From Mycolicibacterium neoaurum ATCC 25795 (GTDB taxonomy: Bacteria > Actinomycetota > Actinomycetes > Mycobacteriales > Mycobacteriaceae), in assembly GCF_000691525.1 (NCBI RefSeq), contig NZ_JMDW01000017.1, positions 52,822-116,821 on the forward strand: DNA of 64,000 nucleotides, given 5' to 3'. The notes beneath the pieces were generated by a model that was not told the origin of the DNA, did not search any database, and saw only the letters and a program-made list of their open reading frames with translations. Shown piece after piece: positions 24,716 to 32,932 of this stretch. The stretch's first letter is position 1; the number at the start of each line of letters is the position of its first letter. The translations under genes and the position numbers were made by a program.

Positions 24716-26368
24716 CTACTTCAGCGCCAGGGCCGACCAGTCCTGGTTGAACAGGAGATGGTGGTAGGCCTTGTCGAAGTCGATGCGGTCGGAGACGAAC
24801 GTGGTGAACTGCTCGTTACCGTAGGGCGCCCAGGCCGCCTCCTCCATATAGGCCTTGTCCAGCGCGGCGTACTGCGCCTCGGTGTCACCCTCGGTGAGTT
24901 GCTTGGTCAGCAGTTCGTCCATCTTCGCGTCCAGTTCGGGATAGGACGCCCGGGAGAAGTTGTTGCCATTGGTCGGCAGGATCGCCGCACTGTTGAGCAA
25001 CGGCCGGAAGAAGTCGTCCGGGTGCGGGAAATCCTGGAACCAGTTGCCGAAACCGGTGTCCAGATCGGGCGTCGACTGATTACCGATCGTGGTGAAGTAG
25101 ACATCACCGGCGATCACCTTCAGCGTCGCGTTGAAGCCGAGCTGGTTGAGCACGTCGTGGTAGTACTCGCCGATCCGTTTGCGGTCGGGCTCGTCATTTG
25201 TCCACACCGTGATATCGCGATCGGTGGGATTCGCCTCGGCCAGAAGCGCTCTGGCCTTGTCCATATCTGGCCCGGGATACAGCTTGTACTCCTCATAACC
25301 CGGCATACCCGGCGGCAGGATCTGCTGCGTCGGGTGCAGGCGCCCGCCGAAGACGCGGTTGAGCGCCTCGGGGTCGATGGCGTAGTTGACCGCCTGGCGC
25401 ACGCGCACATCGTTGAACGGCGCGGTCTGGTTGTTCATCCAGAAGTAGTAGGTGTTGATCGACTCCTCCAGCCGGAACCGTTCGCCGAAGCGGGTTTTCA
25501 CCTCCTGCAGGCGGTCGGCATCGGGTGGGTCGACCATGAAGTCGATGGTGTTCTGCTCGACGCCGGTGACCTGCGCGGTGTTGCTCTTGTTCTGGGTCAC
25601 GATGATCTTGTCGACCTGGGCATCGGCGACCCCGGTGGCACCGGCGTCGCGGACGGTCGAGAAGTTGGGGTTGCGCTCCATGGTGAGCGTCTGGGGCGCC
25701 TCGACCTTGGTGATCATGAACGGACCACTGGAGGGCGGCGGGCTGTTCGTGGCGTCATCGGACAGCGGGGTGCTCGGTGGCACCGGTGCGGCGAACGGCA
25801 GGCCGAGCACGTTCTCGAAGGTGCCGTTGGCGGCGTCGAGGGTGATGGTGATGTCGCCGGTCGCGTCGTCGGTGACGATGCCGCTGATGGTGTCGGCTGT
25901 GCCGTCGGCGTACTGCGGGGCGCCGACGATGCCGCTGTAGAACACAGAACCACCGCTGTCGGCCTTGAACAACCGCTGGATGGCATAGGTGAAGTCCGAT
26001 GCCTTGATATCGGTGCCGTCGGAGTACTTCATCCCCGACCGCAGCTTCAGCTTGTAGGTCTTGCCGTCATCGGAGATCTCGGGCATATCGGTGGCCAGGC
26101 CCGGGACGATCTCGGTGCCGTCCTCCCCTTTTGCGTGCTTGTAGGTCAGCAGCGGGGTGTAGGTGTTGTAGAGCACCTCCCACCCCTCCAGCGTGTAGGA
26201 CAGTTGCGGGTCGATGTAGTCCGGGAACGACGTCATCGAGATGTTGATCTCGCCTCCACCCGATCCTTCGGACCCCTCGCTGCCGCACGCCGCGACGCCG
26301 AATACGGCCACCGCCGACGTGCAGGACAACACCGTCATCTTGCGCAGCGCATTGCGCAGCTTGCTCAT
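24716..26368 (-). CDS. Peptide ABC importer, substrate-binding lipoprotein (SBP family 5)
   Basis: A 550-residue solute-binding lipoprotein. The signal peptide MSKLRNALRKMTVLSCTSAV ends in the lipobox VAAC with lipidated Cys28, followed by a Ser/Gly/Glu-rich linker. The mature protein has the family-5 pattern: ISMTSFPDYIDPQLSYT near the start, LRSGMKYSDGTDIKASDFTY, and VRQAVNYAIDPEALNRVFGG. Peptides or nickel are typical ligands of this family; an opine or sugar is possible. ATG 26368 follows AGGGAG at good spacing; the upstream ATG at 26392 is less likely. First gene of the importer operon. Confidence 0.93.
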   Translation of the reverse strand: MSKLRNALRKMTVLSCTSAVAVFGVAACGSEGSEGSGGGEINISMTSFPDYIDPQLSYTLEGWEVLYNTYTPLLTYKHAKGEDGTEIVPGLATDMPEISDDGKTYKLKLRSGMKYSDGTDIKASDFTYAIQRLFKADSGGSVFYSGIVGAPQYADGTADTISGIVTDDATGDITITLDAANGTFENVLGLPFAAPVPPSTPLSDDATNSPPPSSGPFMITKVEAPQTLTMERNPNFSTVRDAGATGVADAQVDKIIVTQNKSNTAQVTGVEQNTIDFMVDPPDADRLQEVKTRFGERFRLEESINTYYFWMNNQTAPFNDVRVRQAVNYAIDPEALNRVFGGRLHPTQQILPPGMPGYEEYKLYPGPDMDKARALLAEANPTDRDITVWTNDEPDRKRIGEYYHDVLNQLGFNATLKVIAGDVYFTTIGNQSTPDLDTGFGNWFQDFPHPDDFFRPLLNSAAILPTNGNNFSRASYPELDAKMDELLTKQLTEGDTEAQYAALDKAYMEEAAWAPYGNEQFTTFVSDRIDFDKAYHHLLFNQDWSALALK

Positions 26369-26466
26369 CTGGCTCCCTAGGTTCAGCGGCACGGGTGAAT
26401 CCGTCCACGTTTACGCTTCTCGAGCGACCCGGGTAGCCATCTTGGACCCAAATCTGAGATCGCGCA

Positions 26467-26519
26467 CGGTGAACGGCGTAAATATTCTCGCCGTGAACAC
26501 ATTTGACAGGAAACATTCC
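26467..26519. promoter_or_regulatory. Two inverted repeats in the gap between importer and reductase genes
   Basis: ACGGCG (26471-26476) and CGCCGT (26487-26492) form one dyad with an AT-rich 10-bp centre, bounded by direct GTGAAC repeats at 26467-26472 and 26491-26496. A second, perfect dyad is CAGGAA-ACA-TTCCTG at 26505-26519. Both lie in the 267-bp divergent gap between the binding-lipoprotein gene (start 26368) and the AcuI-like gene (start 26636). They are plausible operators; the regulators are unknown. Confidence 0.4.
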
Positions 26520-26635
26520 TGAAACGTGGGCCCGTGACCAGCACGTCGCGATGTGCGTGTACGACGGAGAAGAACGGCAATCCACCCCGCAGCGATCACG
26601 ACACCGGAACGCATCCAGTGCAGAAGGAGCAGCCC

Positions 26636-27637
26636 ATGACCGAACAGGCGAAGGCGCTCGTCGCCGATTCGACCGGCGACGAGACCGTGCTGCAGGTCCG
26701 TTCGATCCCGATATCGGATCTGGGCGAGGGCGATGTCCTGATCGAGGTGTCGTGGTCGAGCGTCAACTTCAAGGATGCGTTGGCCGCCAGTAAGGACGGC
26801 AAGGTCGCCCGCATCGACCCGCTCATCCCGGGGATCGACCTGGCCGGCACCGTCGTCGACCCGGGAAGCTCCGGACTGGACACGGGCGCCGAGGTGCTCG
26901 TGCACGGCTACGACCTCGGCGTCGCACATCACGGTGGATTCAGTGAGTACGCCCGGGTCCCCGCCGACTGGGTGGTGCCACTGCCCGACGGATTGAGCAT
27001 GCGGGAGGCCATGATCGTGGGCACCGCGGGATTCACCGCCGCCCTCAGCGTGATCGCCTTGGAGGAGCGCGGTTTGACCACCACCGATGACGGACCGGTG
27101 CTGGTCACCGGCGCCACGGGTGGTGTGGGCAGTATCGCGGTGTCCATCCTTGCCGCGCGCGGCTTCTCGGTCACCGCGGTGACCGGCAAATCCGATGCCG
27201 GCGACTGGCTGCGCACACTGGGTGCGGCCGAGGTGGTGGACCGCGCGGCTCTCGGCGATCCGGCACGGCCATTGCAGAAGGAGCGATGGACCGCCGCGGT
27301 CGACTGCGTCGGCGGCGAGACGCTGGCCGCCGTGCTGGCCTCGTTGCGCTACGGCGCCGCCGTGGCCGCCTCGGGCAATACCGGCGGAGTAGCTTTGTCC
27401 ACCACCGTTTTCCCCTTCATCTTGCGCGGAATCGCGCTCCTGGGAGTCGATTCGGTGCAATGCCCGATAGCTCGCCGGCGTGACGTGTGGGCCAGACTCG
27501 GGCGCGACCTACGCCCACCGCTGCTGGAGGAGCTGGTGGCCGGCGAGGTCGGTCTCGACGAGGTGCCGGCGGCATTGGAGCGAATCCGTGGCGGCGGTAA
27601 CCGAGGACGGACCTTGGTGCGCGTGCGCAACCATTAA
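26636..27637 (+). CDS. Zinc-independent medium-chain oxidoreductase, AcuI/YhdH (acrylyl-CoA reductase) family
   Basis: A 333-residue MDR-superfamily enzyme. The catalytic half has SWSSVNFKDALAASKDGKVA and PLIPGIDLAGTVVD, the YhdH/AcuI hallmark. The NADPH half has LVTGATGGVGSIAVSILAARG and a C-terminal DCVGGETLAAVLASLRYGA. AcuI reduces acrylyl-CoA to propionyl-CoA, which detoxifies acrylate; other members reduce quinones. ATG 26636 follows AAGGAGC, and the frame upstream of it reads as non-coding. The stop codon at 27635 also forms part of a -10 box for the next gene. Confidence 0.9.
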   Translation: MTEQAKALVADSTGDETVLQVRSIPISDLGEGDVLIEVSWSSVNFKDALAASKDGKVARIDPLIPGIDLAGTVVDPGSSGLDTGAEVLVHGYDLGVAHHGGFSEYARVPADWVVPLPDGLSMREAMIVGTAGFTAALSVIALEERGLTTTDDGPVLVTGATGGVGSIAVSILAARGFSVTAVTGKSDAGDWLRTLGAAEVVDRAALGDPARPLQKERWTAAVDCVGGETLAAVLASLRYGAAVAASGNTGGVALSTTVFPFILRGIALLGVDSVQCPIARRRDVWARLGRDLRPPLLEELVAGEVGLDEVPAALERIRGGGNRGRTLVRVRNH

Positions 27638-27640
27638 AGT
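27635..27640 (+). promoter_or_regulatory. -10 box for leaderless pucR-like mRNA
   Basis: TAAAGT at 27635-27640 fits the mycobacterial -10 consensus TANNNT and ends seven bases before the GTG at 27648, the spacing expected when transcription starts on the first base of the start codon. The TAA is also the stop codon of the AcuI-like gene. No Shine-Dalgarno precedes the GTG. Confidence 0.45.
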
Positions 27641-27647
27641 CCGCTAC

Positions 27648-28877
27648 GTGGACCCGCGACCTGCCGCCGACGGTTCGCCGACGGTCCAGGCCGTGGCCGC
27701 TGCGCTACTCGGCGACGTCTCCGCGTTGGCCGATGACATGCTCGAACATCTCGCGCACCACATTCCCGAGATCACGGCCGATCCGGAGCTGCGCGGGCTG
27801 ACTCTCGGGTCGTGCTCGTCGAACCTCGAGGCGGTGCTCTCGATGGTCCGGCACGGTATCGATGCGACCGCGGCCGAGGCGCCGGTGACCGCACTCGAGC
27901 ACGCCCGCGCGATGGCATCGCGGGGCCACAGCCTCGATGTGATGCTGCGCTTCTATCGCCTTGGTCATCAATACTTCACCGGTAGGTTCGCCGAAGCGCT
28001 CACCGCCCAGGTGCCCGATCCCGCCGAATCGTTGCGGCTGTTCCTCGAGGTCGAGAAGTTCGGTTTCCAGTACATCGATCGCATCTCGACCTCGGTGTCC
28101 TCGGAGTATGTCGCCGAACTCGACCGGCGACAGAGCCGGGACCGGGCCGAGCGCAGCGACGTGGTGCGCGCCCTGCTGGCCGACGAGCGGGTCGATCTGC
28201 GTAACGCCGAAACCGTACTGGGGCATCGACTCACCGGCGGCCAGCTCGGATTTGTCTGCTGGACCGCGGACAACGGCGTCGATCTGCCCGCGGTGGCCCA
28301 ACGCTTCGCGAAAGCCCTCGGTACCGACCACCCGTTGGTCATCCCGGCCGGTGCACGCTGCCTGTGGGGTTGGGTCGCCGCCTCCCTCGATAGCTCGACG
28401 GACCTGCCGCCACCGCCCTCATCGGTCGACCTCGACGTCCATATCGCCGTGGGTGCGGTCCATCCAGGTCCAGCCGGTTTCCGGACCTCCCACCGACAGG
28501 CCATGCGCGCACGTCGGGTCGCCGAGCTCGGTGGGTGGACCGCACGGGTCACCTACTTCAGCGATATCGCCCTGGTGGATTTGATGACCCAGGACCTCGA
28601 CGGTGCTCGCGAGTTCGTCCACGACGAACTCGGCGATCTGGCTCATGACGACGCCAAGACCGAGGCAGAGCGCAGCGCGCTGCTGGCTTTCCTGACCGCC
28701 CAGGGCAGTCTCAAAGCCGCGGCGGAGACGCTCGGCGTACATCGCAATACGGTGCTACAACGAGTGCGCCGTGCGGAGGAGCGGATCGGCGGGCCGGTGG
28801 CTGCGCGACGCGCCCAGGTGTATGCCGCCCTGCACATCTGTGACGTGCTCGGCGCATCGGCACTGCGGCCGACATAA
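27648..28877 (+). CDS. PucR/CdaR-family transcriptional regulator
   Basis: A 409-residue regulator. The C-terminal PucR-type HTH is clear: ALLAFLTAQGSLKAAAETLG followed by VHRNTVLQRVRRAEERIG. The N-terminal region (residues ~10-170) is helical, like RsbT/GGDEF-like sensor parts of this family in actinobacteria, and includes DVMLRFYRLGHQYFTGRFAE. GTG 27648 is chosen because the upstream frame overlaps the AcuI gene. It may control the AcuI-like gene before it or the desaturase after it (132 bp downstream), both on the same strand. Effector unknown. Confidence 0.85.
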   Translation: MDPRPAADGSPTVQAVAAALLGDVSALADDMLEHLAHHIPEITADPELRGLTLGSCSSNLEAVLSMVRHGIDATAAEAPVTALEHARAMASRGHSLDVMLRFYRLGHQYFTGRFAEALTAQVPDPAESLRLFLEVEKFGFQYIDRISTSVSSEYVAELDRRQSRDRAERSDVVRALLADERVDLRNAETVLGHRLTGGQLGFVCWTADNGVDLPAVAQRFAKALGTDHPLVIPAGARCLWGWVAASLDSSTDLPPPPSSVDLDVHIAVGAVHPGPAGFRTSHRQAMRARRVAELGGWTARVTYFSDIALVDLMTQDLDGAREFVHDELGDLAHDDAKTEAERSALLAFLTAQGSLKAAAETLGVHRNTVLQRVRRAEERIGGPVAARRAQVYAALHICDVLGASALRPT

Positions 28878-29009
28878 CCGATTGGCCACGCTTCGCCGGT
28901 CCATCGATGTGCGGCCAGCACATGCGCAGGTGCGGCGGGGTCATTGTCCCGCGGGCATCCGCAGACCTACTTTCGAGACACTCACTCGTCGCGGAAGAGG
29001 ACCTACGCC

Positions 29010-31013
29010 GTGTCCATCACCATCCAACAGCCCGCCCCGCACTCCGGTGCGCCCGCCACCACGCCGGAACCCGTGCCCGACCCCGGCGAGCAGATCCCCG
29101 CGCTGTCCTGGCCGACGGTCGCCATCTTTGTGGCCGCCATCGGCGTATTCGGCATCTCGACCTGGGCAGCTCTGACATCTCGGCTACCCGCACTCGTGAC
29201 CGTCACACTGAGCGCCGCCGCGATCTTCGTCCTGTTCACCGTGCTGCACGACGCATCGCACTACTCGATAAGCCGCCACCGCTGGGTCAATGTGGCCTTC
29301 GGCCGCGTGGCGATGCTGTTCGTCTCGCCACTGATCTCGTTCAAGTCGTTCGCCTTCATCCACATCGAACACCACCTCAACACCAACGACGGCGACAACG
29401 ATCCCGACCATTTCGTCAGCGCGGCCCCACGCTGGCAACTCCCGCTGCGTTTCCCGTTGATGGACGTGCCGTATCTGCGATTTCTGTTGCGCAACATGGA
29501 CACCCGGCCACGCTCGGAGATTCTCGAAACGGCCGCCCTGATGACGTTGTCGGTCGCCGCGGTCGCGATCGCCGGATTCTCCGGGCATCTATGGCTACTC
29601 GCACTGATCTATCTCATCCCCGAGCGTGTCGCGATGTTCGTGCTGGCCTGGTGGTTCGACTGGCTACCCCACCACGATCTGACCGACACCCACCGGCAGA
29701 ACCGTTATCGGGCGACCCGCAACCGGGTCGGTGCCGAGTGGATTCTGACACCCCTGCTGCTGTCGCAGAACTACCACCTGGTCCACCATCTACATCCGTC
29801 GATCCCGTTCCACCGCTACGTCGCGGCGTGGCGACGCAACGAGGCGGCCTATCTGGAGCACAACCCGGCGCTACTCACGGCCTTCGGGCAGCAACTCGAT
29901 GCCGAGCAGTACCAGACCTGGAAAGAATTGAACGGCAGTCTTTCTCGGTTGATCCCGGTGCATGCCCCACGCAAGTCCGGAGCGACCCACACCCTGGTCG
30001 TACGCAACGTCGAACCGCTGACGCCCGACAGCGTCCGGATCAGCTTCGATGTTCCCGTCGACCTACGCGAACAATTCCGTTTCCGCGCAGGCCAACATCT
30101 CACCGTCCATCACCGACTGGACGGGCAGGACATTCGGCGCACGTACTCGATATGCACCTCCCCCGATTCCGGCGAACTCGCCATCGCGGTCCGGCGGATC
30201 GCCGACGGAATGTTCTCGACGTTCGCCACCGAACACCTGCGCGCCGGCGCCACACTCGAAATGGGATCTCCCACAGGGGATTTCTGTCCGCCGGCGGACC
30301 CGGACATCCGAGGCGAGTATGTGGCCATCGCGGCGGGCAGTGGGATCACCCCGGTGCTGTCCGCCGTGACGGGCATCTTGGAGGTCGAACCCGAGAGTCG
30401 TTGCACGCTCATCTATGGGAACCGGACCACGGAATCGACGATGTTCCGTGCCGAACTCATGGACCTGCAGTCCCGCTTCGGCGACCGGCTTCGCGTGCGG
30501 CACGTGCGATCCGCCGACCCGGCGGACGGGGCGCTGCCGGGTCGCATCGACTATCCGATGGTGTGCAGTGTCATCGGCAGCGGTGTGCACGCGGTGGACC
30601 GCTGGTTGCTCTGCGGACCACAGGAGTTGGTGACACACCTGCGCGACAACCTGACAGACGCCGGAGTACCGGATGATCGGATCCATCTCGAACTTTTCCG
30701 TGCTGTGGCCGCGCCGAGCAGACCATCAGATTCGATCGCCGCGGAACTGACCATCGGGCTGCGCGGCAGCACCCGGACGGTCTCGCTCAATGCCGGTGAG
30801 ACGCTTCTGGAGGCTGCCCTGCGCAATCGGATCCCCGCTCCGTATGCCTGCATGGGCGGTGCGTGCGGGAGCTGTGCGGCATCGCTCACCTCCGGCACCG
30901 TCACCATGGATCAGAACTTCGCACTCAACACCGAGCAGGTACGTGCCGGTCGCATCCTCGCCTGTCAGTCCCGCCCCACCAGCTCCACGGTGGGGGTCGA
31001 CTTCGACACGTGA
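29010..31013 (+). CDS. Fused membrane fatty-acid-type desaturase and flavin/[2Fe-2S] reductase
   Basis: A 667-residue fusion. Residues ~25-300 are a membrane desaturase/hydroxylase with three histidine boxes: H80-x3-H84 in LHDASHY, H118-x2-HH in HIEHHLN, and H256-x2-HH in YHLVHHLHP, which bind the diiron site. Residues ~320-560 are a ferredoxin-NADP reductase module with RTYS at 377-380 for FAD and AIAAGSGITPVLS for NAD(P)H. The C-terminal plant-type ferredoxin carries C614, C619, C622 and C652. The protein should carry electrons from NAD(P)H to its own diiron centre. M. tuberculosis uses separate proteins, DesA3 and Rv3230c, for a similar task. GTG 29010 follows GGAAGAGGA. The substrate, perhaps an acyl chain or a ring, is unknown. 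Confidence 0.92.
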   Translation: MSITIQQPAPHSGAPATTPEPVPDPGEQIPALSWPTVAIFVAAIGVFGISTWAALTSRLPALVTVTLSAAAIFVLFTVLHDASHYSISRHRWVNVAFGRVAMLFVSPLISFKSFAFIHIEHHLNTNDGDNDPDHFVSAAPRWQLPLRFPLMDVPYLRFLLRNMDTRPRSEILETAALMTLSVAAVAIAGFSGHLWLLALIYLIPERVAMFVLAWWFDWLPHHDLTDTHRQNRYRATRNRVGAEWILTPLLLSQNYHLVHHLHPSIPFHRYVAAWRRNEAAYLEHNPALLTAFGQQLDAEQYQTWKELNGSLSRLIPVHAPRKSGATHTLVVRNVEPLTPDSVRISFDVPVDLREQFRFRAGQHLTVHHRLDGQDIRRTYSICTSPDSGELAIAVRRIADGMFSTFATEHLRAGATLEMGSPTGDFCPPADPDIRGEYVAIAAGSGITPVLSAVTGILEVEPESRCTLIYGNRTTESTMFRAELMDLQSRFGDRLRVRHVRSADPADGALPGRIDYPMVCSVIGSGVHAVDRWLLCGPQELVTHLRDNLTDAGVPDDRIHLELFRAVAAPSRPSDSIAAELTIGLRGSTRTVSLNAGETLLEAALRNRIPAPYACMGGACGSCAASLTSGTVTMDQNFALNTEQVRAGRILACQSRPTSSTVGVDFDT

Positions 31014-31180
31014 TCGGCGCCCCGGCGTGCGATGCTTTTGCTGCGGCAACATCGCGCCGCTCGGGCACCGGCGTCAATATTTGCGAGAACCCGGTGGAGT
31101 GCGCCGAAAGCCCGGCCTGACCTCATTCCTGTGCACTACTGTGAGTTTCCTGTGTAACAGCGCTTGTGAGGACACCAGCC

Positions 31181-32920
31181 ATGGGACGACCCACCCGTAA
31201 CCCACTGAAACGCCTGGCCATCGCCGCGGCGAGCACCGGTGTGACCCTGTCCCTGGTCAGTGGGATCGGTGGTCCGGCGACCGCGTTCACGGCGCGGGCC
31301 GCGAGCTACGCCGTGCAGCCCATCGCTGCCATCGCGGAGTTGCCCAGTTCCATCGGCATCGCCGAGGGTTACGACTTCTACGCCATGGACGAGGCGCAGA
31401 TCGATCGGACGCTGGACGCGATGGAGAGCCTGGGCGTCAAGAGCATCCGACTCGGTGTCTTCTGGGCTGCCATCGAACCCGAAGAGGGCGTCTACGACTG
31501 GGACAAACTCGACATGTTGGTCGCCAAGGCCACCGAACGCGATATGGGCATTCTGGGCACCGTCCTGTACACACCGGCGTGGGCCTCGGCCGAGCCGGAA
31601 TCGCCCGCATTGGTCGGCCACCCCGATCCGGAGAAGTTCGGCGACTTCGTCGGCGTTCTCGCGCAGAAATACGCGGGACGTATCTCGACCTACGAGATCT
31701 GGAACGAGCCGACCGCGAGGATCTTCTTCGATCCGGTCGATCCCGCGGCCTATACCGAGCTCCTCAAGGCGGGCTACCAATCCATCAAGGCCGCCGACCC
31801 GTCGGCGATCGTGGTCGCCGGTTCGGTAGTACCCGGACCGACCTACCCGGACGGGGCTGCCATGAGTCCCGTCGAATTCCTGCAGGGCATGTACGACGCG
31901 GGGGCGCATGGCTACTTCGACGCCATCTCCTATCACCCCTACCTGTACTCGCTGCCGTTCTCCAACGGCGCCACCCAGATCGACCAGTTCGACTACCCCA
32001 TCGAACAACTCGGCGAGATGCGCGCGCTGATGGTCCAGAACGGCGACGGCAATCTGAAGGTGTGGATCACCGAGTACGGCCAGCCGACGAACGTGAGCTA
32101 CCAGAACTCCCAGCTGACCGAACAACAGCAGGCCGCGTTCATCGAAGATCTGCTGCGCACGTGGCAGAACGTCCAGGGTGCCGGCCCGGTATTCATCTAT
32201 CAGACCCGTGACACCCAACCCGACAGCACCGTCCCGGAGGACAACCTCGGGCTGTGGACCTACACGTGGGACCGCAAGCTGGCAGCCGATGTCCTCAAGA
32301 ACCTCATCGCCGAGTTCAACCCACCGACCGGTCCGGTGATCAACCCGCTGCAGGCCTTCATCGAGCAGATCGTGCGGGCGGTCGGTCAGGCACTTGCCTT
32401 CATCCCTAACCTGATCACCCAGGTCGTCCAGGCGGTCGTCGGCTTCGTGGGGTCGATCCTGGGCGTCAATCGCCCCGCAGCCGCGAGCACGACGGTCACC
32501 ACCGACGCACCGCCGAACCCCGACATGGTGGCGCCGAACACGGAATCGGCGCGCATGCTGGGCCGGCAGGTGAGCAGCGACGGCGATGACGACACTGACG
32601 GCGACTCGATCACGACCCACGCCACACCGGACGACATCGCGGAGACCACCGAAACCGCCCCGCCCGCACAGCCTTCCGGTCCCGTGGTCGATGTCGACCT
32701 GACCGCGGGTGAGAGTGAGGACGGACAGATCGTCGAGTCGACCGACGAGGTGGACATCCGTCGGGAGCTCACGACTCCGGAGGAGCCGTCGATCGCCGGT
32801 GAGCCCGCAGAGGTCAACACCGGAGTCGTCACCAGCACTTCGGATGGCCCGAAAGAAGATCCGGTCGACCGGACAGTTGGTGAGGACGCCGGCGATTCGG
32901 GTGACGGCACCGCCGACTGA
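31181..32920 (+). CDS. Secreted clan GH-A glycoside hydrolase (GH39/GH5-like), paralogue 1
   Basis: 579 residues. A signal peptide (MGRPTRNPLKRLAIAAAS and onward, cleavage near ATAFTARA) precedes a TIM-barrel of ~330 residues. The acid/base glutamate is E176 in YEIWNEP and the likely nucleophile E298 in WITEYGQPT; both fit clan GH-A. AISYHPYLY and VFWAAIEPEEGVYDW are also family marks. After the barrel come amphipathic helices (FIEQIVRAVGQALAFIPNL) and an acidic Ser/Thr/Glu-rich tail of ~150 residues, probably disordered. Two close paralogues lie at 56195-58006 and 58177-60045. The enzyme should act outside the membrane on a polysaccharide, but the substrate is unknown. It faces a secreted lipase gene with only 12 bp between stops. 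Confidence 0.87.
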   Translation: MGRPTRNPLKRLAIAAASTGVTLSLVSGIGGPATAFTARAASYAVQPIAAIAELPSSIGIAEGYDFYAMDEAQIDRTLDAMESLGVKSIRLGVFWAAIEPEEGVYDWDKLDMLVAKATERDMGILGTVLYTPAWASAEPESPALVGHPDPEKFGDFVGVLAQKYAGRISTYEIWNEPTARIFFDPVDPAAYTELLKAGYQSIKAADPSAIVVAGSVVPGPTYPDGAAMSPVEFLQGMYDAGAHGYFDAISYHPYLYSLPFSNGATQIDQFDYPIEQLGEMRALMVQNGDGNLKVWITEYGQPTNVSYQNSQLTEQQQAAFIEDLLRTWQNVQGAGPVFIYQTRDTQPDSTVPEDNLGLWTYTWDRKLAADVLKNLIAEFNPPTGPVINPLQAFIEQIVRAVGQALAFIPNLITQVVQAVVGFVGSILGVNRPAAASTTVTTDAPPNPDMVAPNTESARMLGRQVSSDGDDDTDGDSITTHATPDDIAETTETAPPAQPSGPVVDVDLTAGESEDGQIVESTDEVDIRRELTTPEEPSIAGEPAEVNTGVVTSTSDGPKEDPVDRTVGEDAGDSGDGTAD

Positions 32921-32932
32921 ATCGGCCCGGGG

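Noticed and set aside
31136..32620. 494-codon minus-strand frame opposite the first GH-A hydrolase
   Set aside because: Antisense of a strongly supported secreted enzyme; no recognisable feature.
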